In this document: positions 17,906 through 25,349 of the stretch, piece by piece
How positions within the stretch are numbered: the first letter of the stretch is position 1
How the letters are laid out: the number at the start of each line of letters is the position of its first letter
NCBI GenBank assembly: GCA_015152525.1
Contig: SUTU01000007.1
Location: 51,833-115,832 of the forward strand
Direction of reading: 5' to 3'
DNA: 64,000 nt
Origin: Cyanobacteria bacterium SIG28
Lineage (GTDB): Bacteria; Cyanobacteriota; Vampirovibrionia; Gastranaerophilales; Gastranaerophilaceae
Notes under the pieces: model-generated
What the model was told of the DNA's origin: nothing
Databases searched by the model: none
Seen by the model: only the letters and a program-made list of their open reading frames with translations
Made by a program: the position numbers and the translations under genes

Positions 17906-18550
17906 ATGAAAAAACTAAAACTCGGATTTACATTGTCAGAAATTCTTGTAACATTGGGGCTTATGTCGTTCTTATTATTGATTTTGGCTTCAACTTTAAG
18001 GAATGTAACTCCGGATCAAGACAAGATAATGCTAAAAAAAGCTTATAAATTAACAGAAACTATAGTTTCAGAATTGGTTAATGATGTAGAACTATATCCG
18101 GAACCCGAAGATGCGAGTGGTGATTGGGCGCTTGCAAATACTGGTTCTGTTAATAATTACTATAGTTCAGGTCCAGTGAGTGGCTCAACTAAATTCTGTG
18201 AATTATTCAAATCAAGATTGAATGTCGCAAAAACCCACAAAACTTGTGCGCAAAGTACAAGTGAAGCGGGTATGCGTACTTCCGCAGATTCTTTGGTTGC
18301 CTTAAGGTCATTTACTACATCTGACGGAATCGATTGGTTTGTAACTGCAACTGATTTTGGTACTAATAGTGCTCCTTGTATTATTGATGTTGACGTAAGC
18401 GGCTTTAATAAAGGTGTTAACTGTTTTGAGGGTGATACCGGTTGTTCATCACCCGATCGTTTTAGTTTTCAAGTTTATTCAAGCGGAAGAGTTGTTTTGC
18501 TTGACAACATTGCTAAAGAATATTTAAGAGATACAAAAATTGCTAATTAA
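17906..18550 (+). CDS. Prepilin-like protein, tandem paralogue B
   Basis: 214 residues; leader MKKLKLG then FTLSEILVTLGLMSFLLLIL with Glu5. It shares the ELYPEPED, STKFCELFKSRLNV, SDGIDWF and DVSGFNKGVNCF segments with its two neighbours. The C-terminal half has diverged more than the N-terminal half, as expected if the exposed face differs. Possibly one of several interchangeable minor subunits. The third paralogue follows after 23 bases. Confidence 0.85.
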   Translation: MKKLKLGFTLSEILVTLGLMSFLLLILASTLRNVTPDQDKIMLKKAYKLTETIVSELVNDVELYPEPEDASGDWALANTGSVNNYYSSGPVSGSTKFCELFKSRLNVAKTHKTCAQSTSEAGMRTSADSLVALRSFTTSDGIDWFVTATDFGTNSAPCIIDVDVSGFNKGVNCFEGDTGCSSPDRFSFQVYSSGRVVLLDNIAKEYLRDTKIAN

Positions 18551-18573
18551 AAAATTTATTAAAGGATAATAAT

Positions 18574-19215
18574 ATGAGAAAATTTAAACAAGGTTTTACT
18601 TTAGCAGAAATGCTTGTAACTATAGGACTTATCGGATTTATTTCGTTGGTTCTTATTTCAACAATGAAAAATATTCAACCAAATAAAGAAAAATTAATGT
18701 TGAAAAAGGCTTTCCATACAGCACAAAGACTTGTAGCAGAAATCGCTAATGATGAGGAACTCTATCCGGAACCGGAAGATAGAGAGGAGGGTAAGTGGTA
18801 TCTTGCTAATACAGAAGCTGTTACTGATCCTTTGACTGGTAAGGTTGTTAGTGGGAAAACTAAATTCTGTGAAATATTCAAAGCAAGGATGAATGTTGTT
18901 AAAGATGTTAATGGCTGTACCGGTTCAGGAACTGCAACTATAAACAACCGATATTTTGAGACTAATGATGGTGTCCATTGGAAAATAAATTATTCGGAAT
19001 TTACGAATATTAATGTAGGTGTTTCTATACAAATAGATGTAAATGGCTCAAAAGGACGTAATGCATCTTATTCAGCTACTAATCCTAAACCTGATAGGTT
19101 TTGGTTTAAAGTTTTTCCTAACGGAAAAGTTATTCCGGATGGTTCTACTTCACTTCAAAGATCACAAATAAAAGAGTATTTATATGATGGGAAGATTGTT
19201 AATGAAGCAAAATAA
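18574..19215 (+). CDS. Prepilin-like protein, tandem paralogue C
   Basis: 213 residues; leader MRKFKQG then FTLAEMLVTIGLIGFISLVL with Glu5. It shares ELYPEPED, TKFCEIFKARMNVV, DVNGSKGRN and PDRFWFKVFPNGKVIP with A and B. AAAGGATAAT precedes the ATG. Its last 14 bases overlap the next prepilin-like gene, which suggests translational coupling. Probably a pseudopilin or minor pilin with a calcium-binding-type loop, by family resemblance only. Confidence 0.85.
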   Translation: MRKFKQGFTLAEMLVTIGLIGFISLVLISTMKNIQPNKEKLMLKKAFHTAQRLVAEIANDEELYPEPEDREEGKWYLANTEAVTDPLTGKVVSGKTKFCEIFKARMNVVKDVNGCTGSGTATINNRYFETNDGVHWKINYSEFTNINVGVSIQIDVNGSKGRNASYSATNPKPDRFWFKVFPNGKVIPDGSTSLQRSQIKEYLYDGKIVNEAK

Positions 19216-20329
19216 ATTTTATAATATTAAACCTGCGTTTACGCTTGTAGAACTTATGATTGCCATGGCGATTGTCGGCATTATACTCGTTTTTGGTATG
19301 GTTACAATGAAACCTAAAGATGACGGTTTAAAATATTTATATAGCAATGCTTATCGCTCTCTTTCTATTGCATATTATAATGGGTTGATAAATACAGATT
19401 TTAATCCGTTTACATTTGACGCTGATTCATATACGGAAACAAATGATCCAGGCACAGAGGCTCTCTGTCAGTTGTTAACAAGTTATATAAACAGTAACAA
19501 TAACAATGTTGGTTCGGGCGATTATGATACGGGATGCTCGGATAGTAAGTTTATTACCGGTAATGCTTTAGATTCAGAATTTAATAATATTAATAATGCA
19601 GCGGATTTTGTTGATAAGGTTCAATTTATTGCAAACAACGGAATGAAATTCTATTTATCAAAGAAGCTAGAGGTATCTTTTGAGCGACCACAGGTTATTG
19701 GTGAAGATGAAAAAGATATAATAACTTACCCTTATTATCTTGTGTTTGTAGATGTAAACGGTGATACTCTACCTAACAGTATACTTTATCACGGTACACA
19801 AAAACCTGATATATTTGCTTTTGCAGTATTTAACACGGGCTATGTTATACCGCTCGGTATTCCTGAATACGATAGAACAATTATGACTGCATCAATTGCT
19901 TATTTTGATAATGAGTTTTTGCTCCGATATCATCCGGTTCCGGTTGCTTATTTCCAAGCAAAAGGTATGGCATGGGGGTTCTATATGCCTAAACAAAGCA
20001 ATTCGTCGGTAAAAGATGTTGATTATATAAATCTGCAAGATACAAAATTAGTAGATATAGCAGAAGTGCATACCTTAAACGATGCCGTAAGAGCTTCTTT
20101 AGGTGAAGACAGTAATATTGTTAAAGGTTTAAATGATTTTATAACTAATTATCCTATTTCAGGCGAGATTGATGAAGAAAAATATGAAGAGTGTTTGCCA
20201 GATCATGAGACTGACTATTGCGTAGCAATGTATACTGTTGGTGGATTGTTACCAAAACCGCTTTTAAGAGGTCATTGTTCGTTGGGTGATTATGAGGCAT
20301 GTTTTATTGTAGTTGATGAGTACAAATAG
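19202..20329 (+). CDS. Prepilin-like protein with atypical cleavage site
   Basis: The start is taken as the ATG at 19202 (MKQNKFYNIKPA), because the upstream in-frame ATG lies well inside paralogue C; the ribosome-binding site is weak either way. The mature N-terminus FTLVELMIAMAIVGIILVFG is pilin-like with Glu5, but the residue before the cut is Ala rather than the usual Gly. Ala is tolerated by some prepilin peptidases. Near residue 200 it has VDVNGDTLPN and KPDIFAFAVFNTGYVIPLG, the same terminal pattern as A-C. At 375 residues it is longer than A-C. Last clear prepilin of the operon. Confidence 0.8.
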   Translation: MKQNKFYNIKPAFTLVELMIAMAIVGIILVFGMVTMKPKDDGLKYLYSNAYRSLSIAYYNGLINTDFNPFTFDADSYTETNDPGTEALCQLLTSYINSNNNNVGSGDYDTGCSDSKFITGNALDSEFNNINNAADFVDKVQFIANNGMKFYLSKKLEVSFERPQVIGEDEKDIITYPYYLVFVDVNGDTLPNSILYHGTQKPDIFAFAVFNTGYVIPLGIPEYDRTIMTASIAYFDNEFLLRYHPVPVAYFQAKGMAWGFYMPKQSNSSVKDVDYINLQDTKLVDIAEVHTLNDAVRASLGEDSNIVKGLNDFITNYPISGEIDEEKYEECLPDHETDYCVAMYTVGGLLPKPLLRGHCSLGDYEACFIVVDEYK

Positions 20330-20333
20330 AGTT

Positions 20334-21350
20334 ATGTTGAAAAATAATATAAAACTTCTTGATTGTACTTTGCGTGATGGCGGTTATGTTAATAACTGGG
20401 ATTTTAAGAAAAATAATATTATAAAAATTATAAACAATCTTATTGATGCAAAAATCGATTTTGTTGAATGCGGATTTCTTAAAAACGAAACAAGTGATTC
20501 CGAAAAATCTTTATATTCTTCAATTGAAGAGTTGGAAGAAGTATTAGATTTAGTTAAAAGTGGCGCCAAATTCACTGTTATGATTAATTATGGTGAATTT
20601 GGCGCCACTGAAACTATAAAAACAAAATATAAAAATTTATTTTTTAGGATTGCGTTCAAAAAAAAAGATAAAAAAGAGGCTTTAGAATTTGTCAAAAAAC
20701 TTGTTGATGACGGGAATAAAGTTTTTGTTAATCCTATGAATACTAATTCTTACTCTTCAAATGAGTTTTTGGACTTGATAAATTCTGTTAACCAAATTAA
20801 ACCCTATGCGTTTACAATTGTAGATACTTTCGGGGCAATGAAGGAAAAAGATGTTTTATCTATGTTTTATGTAGCGGAGTCGACTTTAGATAAAGATATT
20901 AAATTATGTTTCCATTCGCATAACAACTTGCAGTTATCATTCTCAAATACGTCTAAACTGCTTAATGCTGTTAACCAAAGAGAACTGATTATTGATTCTA
21001 CTGTTTTTGGAATAGGAAGAGGAGCCGGTAATCTTGCGACCGAGTTGATTGTTCAATATCTTAATGACAATTTTAATACTGAATACGACATTATACCTAT
21101 TCTGAAAACTTTGCACGAACAAATTAATCCGATTTTCTTAAAATCACCTTGGGGGTATTCTGTGCATTATTATTTGGCAGCAAAAAATCTTTGTCATCCA
21201 AATTATGCAAAATATCTTATAGATAAAAAAACTGTTGCGGTAGAAGTGATTAATAATATTTTACAAGCAATTCCGCCTGATAAAAAAGCAAGTTTTGATA
21301 AAGATTTAATCGAAAAAATACTCGAAAATAATAAAATCGTGTCGAATTAA
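20334..21350 (+). CDS. DRE-TIM metallolyase / aldolase-like protein
   Basis: About 338 residues. The N-terminus LLDCTLRDGGYVNNWDF is the DRE-TIM metallolyase signature (here D-G-G form) seen in 4-hydroxy-2-oxovalerate aldolases and HMG-CoA-lyase-like enzymes. CFHSHNNLQLS near residue 200 would provide the two metal-binding histidines. GIGRGAGNLATE near 230 matches the family C-terminal loop. The exact substrate is not clear; family members also occur in surface-polysaccharide clusters. Its start follows four bases after the last prepilin gene stops. The stop codon lies inside a terminator stem. Confidence 0.8.
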   Translation: MLKNNIKLLDCTLRDGGYVNNWDFKKNNIIKIINNLIDAKIDFVECGFLKNETSDSEKSLYSSIEELEEVLDLVKSGAKFTVMINYGEFGATETIKTKYKNLFFRIAFKKKDKKEALEFVKKLVDDGNKVFVNPMNTNSYSSNEFLDLINSVNQIKPYAFTIVDTFGAMKEKDVLSMFYVAESTLDKDIKLCFHSHNNLQLSFSNTSKLLNAVNQRELIIDSTVFGIGRGAGNLATELIVQYLNDNFNTEYDIIPILKTLHEQINPIFLKSPWGYSVHYYLAAKNLCHPNYAKYLIDKKTVAVEVINNILQAIPPDKKASFDKDLIEKILENNKIVSN

Positions 21351-21372
21351 GAATAATCGACACGATTTATAT
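21334..21372 (+). terminator. Terminator overlapping the aldolase stop codon
   Basis: AAATCGTGTCGA pairs with TCGACACGATTT; the TAA stop of the aldolase-like gene is in the loop side. The T-rich stretch after it is short. It can also end the convergent yidC transcript. Confidence 0.65.
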
Positions 21373-21386
21373 TATTTGTTTAGAAT

Positions 21387-22469
21387 CTATTTTTCTTGAA
21401 TTCTTTTTGCGTTAGTTACATCAACATCATCAATCTTTTTTGATTTTGCAGCATCTTCTGCTTCAAGCTTTTTGTTGATAATAATAGTCTGAAGTACTTG
21501 GAAACAGTTGCTTGAAATTAAATAAAGAAGCACACCGGCAGGAATAGGGATGATTACGAATGTAAAAGTTAACATAATCGGCATAAAAGTATTCATAGAT
21601 TTTTGCATTGCTGCTTGAGCCGGATCTTGTTGAGCATTTTTATTCATAGCCATCATTGCTTTTTGTGAAAATACCATTGTTACTGCAAATAAAGCAATTA
21701 ATAATAATACATCCCAGTGGAAAGCTGTTTCAACTGCTTTTGTCGGAACAGATGCAGTTAATATGCCGTCTTTTCGTACAAAATTAATCATTTCAGTTTC
21801 TTTAGTTTGAACATCCATAACATCTATTTCTGCTCGTTCGATATTATCAAGTTCACTGAATTTTAGGTTCAAATTATCTAAACTAATTTTAAAATCAACG
21901 CTTTCACCAGGGGTAAGTTCGCCTTGAACTTCAATAGCTCTGTTAGGTTTTTCGATTTTAACACCCATTTTAGGTTCTTCGCCGTCTTTAAAATAAACCT
22001 TAGCGGTTTTGCCTGTCATAAATGTATCATACTTAGAAACACCTAAAATTCCGTCATGAGAAACACCGGCAGAAGTTTTAAGAGTTGCATCTAATCTTTT
22101 TATGAATAAAAATTGTGAATCACCTGCCATTTGGATAAATTGCGGACTCATTAATGTTGAATACAAAAGAATGAAAATAGGCATTTGAATAAGTAACGGA
22201 AAACATCCTGCCATAGGGTTGAACTTGTGTTCTTTGTAAAATTCCATCATCTTTTGTTGCATTACTTGAGGATTACTTTTATAACGTTCTTGAATTGCTT
22301 TCATCTTTGGTTGTAATAATTGCATTGTTCTCATTGAACGTTGTTGAGAAACCCCTAAAGGCCACATTGCCAAACGAATTACAATGGTTAAAAGGATAAT
22401 TCCGACACCATAACCGCCAGCAATAGATAACATTTTTAAAATATCAATCGTCAATGTTGTAAAATCCAT
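21387..22469 (-). CDS. yidC: Membrane protein insertase YidC/Oxa1 family
   Basis: Inserts and folds inner-membrane proteins, alone or with SecYEG. The first membrane segment (GYGVGIILLTIVIRLAMWPL) is followed by the cytoplasmic helical hairpin with SQQRSMRTMQLLQPKMKAIQ, then NPMAGCFPLLIQMPIFILLY. Two C-terminal membrane segments (VLLLIALFAVTMVF and IMLTFTFVIIPIPAGVLLYL) complete the fold. There is a roughly 120-residue extracytoplasmic insert between the second and third membrane segments, and no large N-terminal periplasmic domain as in E. coli. Last gene after the fliN terminator. The order next to flagellar genes is unusual. Confidence 0.93.
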   Translation of the reverse strand: MDFTTLTIDILKMLSIAGGYGVGIILLTIVIRLAMWPLGVSQQRSMRTMQLLQPKMKAIQERYKSNPQVMQQKMMEFYKEHKFNPMAGCFPLLIQMPIFILLYSTLMSPQFIQMAGDSQFLFIKRLDATLKTSAGVSHDGILGVSKYDTFMTGKTAKVYFKDGEEPKMGVKIEKPNRAIEVQGELTPGESVDFKISLDNLNLKFSELDNIERAEIDVMDVQTKETEMINFVRKDGILTASVPTKAVETAFHWDVLLLIALFAVTMVFSQKAMMAMNKNAQQDPAQAAMQKSMNTFMPIMLTFTFVIIPIPAGVLLYLISSNCFQVLQTIIINKKLEAEDAAKSKKIDDVDVTNAKRIQEK

Positions 22470-22502
22470 AATCTCTTCCCTAAAATTTTGTGATAACTAA
22501 TA

Positions 22503-22527
22503 AAAGGTGCAATAACTGCACCTTCTA
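22503..22527 (-). terminator. Hairpin between fliN and yidC
   Basis: AAGGTGCA / TGCACCTT with a five-base loop; on the minus strand it is followed by TTTATTAG. It probably ends or attenuates the flagellar transcript upstream of yidC. Confidence 0.6.
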
Positions 22528-22560
22528 AAAATACTGTAAATATAACCTAAAGTCAAGAAA

Positions 22561-23085
22561 TTAGTTCTTTGCAAGCTCTTGTTGCTGGTTTGAACCCAAT
22601 GAGCTTAAACGTTTTTTAGGGTCGGTTATATGTGTAATTCTTAAACCGAAGTTGTCTTCTATAACAACAACTTCACCATAAGCAATAAGTTTACCGTTAG
22701 CATAAAGTTCAACAGGCTCACCTGCAGCTTTGTTTAGTGTAACAATAGAACCTTTTGTTAGTTCTAAAACTTTTTTGATAGGAAGCTCTGTTCTACCAAG
22801 TTCTACTGTTAGTTGAAGTTTTACATCTAATAATATATTCAAGTTTTGGTTTTGTGGACCCTGAACTTGGTCTAAATCTTCAAAAGACGCAAATTGAACC
22901 GGCTGAACAGTAACTGCAGAATCTTGTTCTTCGTCTGTTTCTGCTTCGTTATCTATGTCCTCAGTTGCTGTATTTTCAACAAAATCAGACTCAACGTCTG
23001 CTTCAATATCGCTTGTTGAAGCTTCAACTTCAGCACTTAAATCCTCTTTATCTATTTCTTTAAAATCATCATCACCAGGTATCAT
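22561..23085 (-). CDS. fliN: Flagellar switch protein FliN
   Basis: C-ring component of the flagellar motor. The C-terminal SpoA/surface-presentation domain covers residues 95-165: LDVKLQLTVELGRTELPIKK, then LTKGSIVTLNK and GKLIAYGEVVVIEDNFGLRI. An acidic N-terminal extension of about 80 residues (Asp/Glu-rich) precedes it and looks disordered. AAGGAGAAC lies before the ATG. It is directly downstream of fliM (38 bases), consistent with a C-ring operon. Confidence 0.95.
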   Translation of the reverse strand: MIPGDDDFKEIDKEDLSAEVEASTSDIEADVESDFVENTATEDIDNEAETDEEQDSAVTVQPVQFASFEDLDQVQGPQNQNLNILLDVKLQLTVELGRTELPIKKVLELTKGSIVTLNKAAGEPVELYANGKLIAYGEVVVIEDNFGLRITHITDPKKRLSSLGSNQQQELAKN

Positions 23086-23123
23086 TTAAAGTTCTCCTTT
23101 ATATCTTCAAATGGGCATAACCC

Positions 23124-24086
23124 CTAAAAATAATTCCGCAATAATTCGTGCATTTCATCATACACTTCTGTTATTTTAACACAAATATTATCTTTCATTG
23201 TTCCCGGACGTGCGAAAAACTTCTTTTCACCATTAACTTTAACAATTAAATCGTCGTGAACTTTGTTATCCAGTTTGATAATATCGCCTTCTGTAAGTTG
23301 TAAAAAATCATCCAGAGTAATACTACAAGAACCGAATTGAACTCTTAAATCAACGTTAGAAGTATGAATTTTTGAAATCATCTTCAAGCGCTCTTCGTTA
23401 GAAGCTGTTAAACCTTTAGTTTGGAAAATGTGTTGTGTGCTTAAGTGTCCTAAAACTGTTTCTAATACAGGATAAGGGAAGCATATGCTGAATAAACCGA
23501 AATGCTTACCTTGAATTTGAACTTCAAAAGTCAAAAGCGCAACGATTTCACCCGCTGTAGCTACTTGGATTGATTGATAATTGTCGTCCAAACTTATGAA
23601 TTTACCGGAAACAGGAATAATTGCGTTCCAAGCATCTTCTAAAGATTGAATGATAATGTTTATAATTTTTTTAGCTAAAGCTTTTTCAATGTCAGTAAGC
23701 TCTCTTGTTTGAGCATCAATAGAACCTACACCGCCCAACATACGGTTTACAATACATGATAAAACTTCAAAGCTTATACCTAATAAACCTTGACCGGAAA
23801 GTGGCTCAAATTCAAAAACAGCAACGCTTATAGGCGAAGGCATTGAACGAACAAATTCTTCATAAGTTAATTGGTCAACAGATACGATTTCAATTTCAAC
23901 TCTCATACGGAGAAAACCGCTTAATACAAGTGAGATTGCCTTAGAGAATTCTCTGTGAATATCTCTTAGTGCTCTTAAGTTGTCTTTTGAGAATTTATCA
24001 GGACGTCTGAAGTTATAGAGTTTGTAACTCTTGTGTTCGGAATCATCCAAATCGTTGTATCTTGTGTTTATAGTATCGTTCTTCAC
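23124..24086 (-). CDS. fliM: Flagellar switch protein FliM
   Basis: C-ring protein controlling rotor direction. Starts at a GTG with AAGGTAG seven bases upstream. Middle domain: residues 35-200, with YNFRRPDKFSKDNLRAL, EPLSGQGLLGISFEV and the ELTDIEKAL segment. The C-terminal SpoA domain covers 240-315 with LDDFLQLTEGDIIKLD. The usual FliM N-terminal CheY-binding peptide (LSQxEIDALL-like) is absent: the protein starts almost directly with the middle domain, and only 12 bases separate it from fliL. It sits between fliL and fliN. Confidence 0.93.
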   Translation of the reverse strand: MKNDTINTRYNDLDDSEHKSYKLYNFRRPDKFSKDNLRALRDIHREFSKAISLVLSGFLRMRVEIEIVSVDQLTYEEFVRSMPSPISVAVFEFEPLSGQGLLGISFEVLSCIVNRMLGGVGSIDAQTRELTDIEKALAKKIINIIIQSLEDAWNAIIPVSGKFISLDDNYQSIQVATAGEIVALLTFEVQIQGKHFGLFSICFPYPVLETVLGHLSTQHIFQTKGLTASNEERLKMISKIHTSNVDLRVQFGSCSITLDDFLQLTEGDIIKLDNKVHDDLIVKVNGEKKFFARPGTMKDNICVKITEVYDEMHELLRNYF

Positions 24087-24098
24087 CTTGTAACTACC

Positions 24099-24695
24099 TT
24101 ATTGAATTATGAATTGCCCAAAGCTTACTCTTAAAACTTCTCTTTCACCGGCCAAAATAGAGTTTATCTCATTAGCAATTTGTTCTTTTGCTAATTCTTT
24201 TCCGGCTGCAGATGCTAATTCTGCTGATGTTTTGCTGGATAAGTTTGTTATTACTGCATCTCTGATAGCAGGCTTGTATTGAGATAATTCTTTTTGAATT
24301 GCTTCCATTGGATCAACCGGTGCAGGCGCAGCGCCATGACCATGCCCACCGCCTTTAGAAGCATTTGGGTCAACTTCCGGAAAATCGGTATCTTTTTGTG
24401 TAACTTCAACCGCAACATTAACTTTTAAATATTTCTTTTGAGCTTCGTCGCATAGGTTTAATATGAAATCACCCAAATCAACAATAATGCCTTTTTTAAT
24501 TTCATCAGCCGCACTTTCGTCTTCACTGAGTTCTTCTGTGTTTGTCGGAATTGCACTAATTTTTTGAGTTAATAAGTTTTCCATAACAAAATAATTAACT
24601 CCGGCAAAAACAATACATAAAATTACTGTTGAAACCAAGCTTATTATTAAAAATTTATTCAAATCCGTACCGTTGTTTTGTTCGTTATCAGCCAT
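24099..24695 (-). CDS. fliL: Flagellar basal-body protein FliL
   Basis: Membrane protein that supports stator function near the basal body. The start is the ATG at 24695, preceded by GGAGAATAGC; an upstream in-frame start overlaps the previous gene and is less likely. One membrane segment near residues 15-35 (FLIISLVSTVILCIVFAGV) leads to the extracytoplasmic FliL domain with IIVDLGDFILNL, YLKVNVAVEV and a C-terminal VLRVSFGQFIIQ. A His/Gly/Pro/Ala-rich loop (GGGHGHGAAPAPVDP) interrupts the domain and is unusual. Confidence 0.92.
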   Translation of the reverse strand: MADNEQNNGTDLNKFLIISLVSTVILCIVFAGVNYFVMENLLTQKISAIPTNTEELSEDESAADEIKKGIIVDLGDFILNLCDEAQKKYLKVNVAVEVTQKDTDFPEVDPNASKGGGHGHGAAPAPVDPMEAIQKELSQYKPAIRDAVITNLSSKTSAELASAAGKELAKEQIANEINSILAGEREVLRVSFGQFIIQ

Positions 24696-24696
24696 G

Positions 24697-25230
24697 CTAT
24701 TCTCCACTTATATTACATAATACTATTATATCAACTCTATCAAACTTTTTACTACCATTATTTGGTGTATTGTTTGTAGGTAAAAATTCACCGTAACCAA
24801 CTGATTTTATTCTTTGTGAAATATCTTTGCCACCCAAGTTTAAAATTTGCGTTTCAATTTTATTTGCTATTACAGTAGAAATTTCCCATTTCTTTAACGA
24901 GTTAACATTATTTGAAACATTATCACTCGTATGCACTTCTATTATAGCAGGATTTTCTATTTTTGCCAAAAAATTTTCTATCTGTTTTATATTTTTTAAA
25001 GTTTCTGTAGTAAGAGAATAGTATTCAGCTTGTAAATCATTAAGTTTAAAGCTTAAAATAACGCCTCGAATATCTTTGTATATTTTAATTTCAGAATTGC
25101 TGAAATAGTTAAAAGCTTCGGTATAAATTGTATTAAGGCATTTATCCTTAAGTATATAAATAAATTCTTTTGAGTAAATTTCACTTTGAAACAAGATTAG
25201 TAATACAATTACATAATAAAATTTTTTCAT
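24697..25230 (-). CDS. Exported OmpA/MotB-like peptidoglycan-binding protein
   Basis: 177 residues with a signal peptide or anchor (KKFYYVIVLLILFQSEIYS). The C-terminal half follows the OmpA-C/MotB pattern: IEVHTSDN near residue 110, then a helix with KKWEISTVIANKIE, GYGEFLPTNNTPN near 150, and KKFDRVDIIVL at the end. This pattern binds peptidoglycan in MotB and OmpA. It is the first gene of the fliL-fliM-fliN cluster and stops one base before the fliL start. Its size is small for MotB and no stator channel motif is visible; a stator-associated or anchoring role is inference. Confidence 0.75.
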   Translation of the reverse strand: MKKFYYVIVLLILFQSEIYSKEFIYILKDKCLNTIYTEAFNYFSNSEIKIYKDIRGVILSFKLNDLQAEYYSLTTETLKNIKQIENFLAKIENPAIIEVHTSDNVSNNVNSLKKWEISTVIANKIETQILNLGGKDISQRIKSVGYGEFLPTNNTPNNGSKKFDRVDIIVLCNISGE

Positions 25231-25337
25231 AAATTCATGTTTAAAGATTTGTTAGTTGTTTTAAATTGCTATTATGTTTAATTTTTCTTCCTTTAAACTT
25301 TTTTATATATTTATATTGATTCGCAACTTTTATAAAA

Positions 25338-25343
25338 TATAAT
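25338..25343 (+). promoter_or_regulatory. -10 box giving a probable leaderless mRNA
   Basis: TATAAT ends six bases before the ATG of the histidine kinase gene at 25350, with no ribosome-binding site between. Confidence 0.45.
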
Positions 25344-25349
25344 ATTGCT

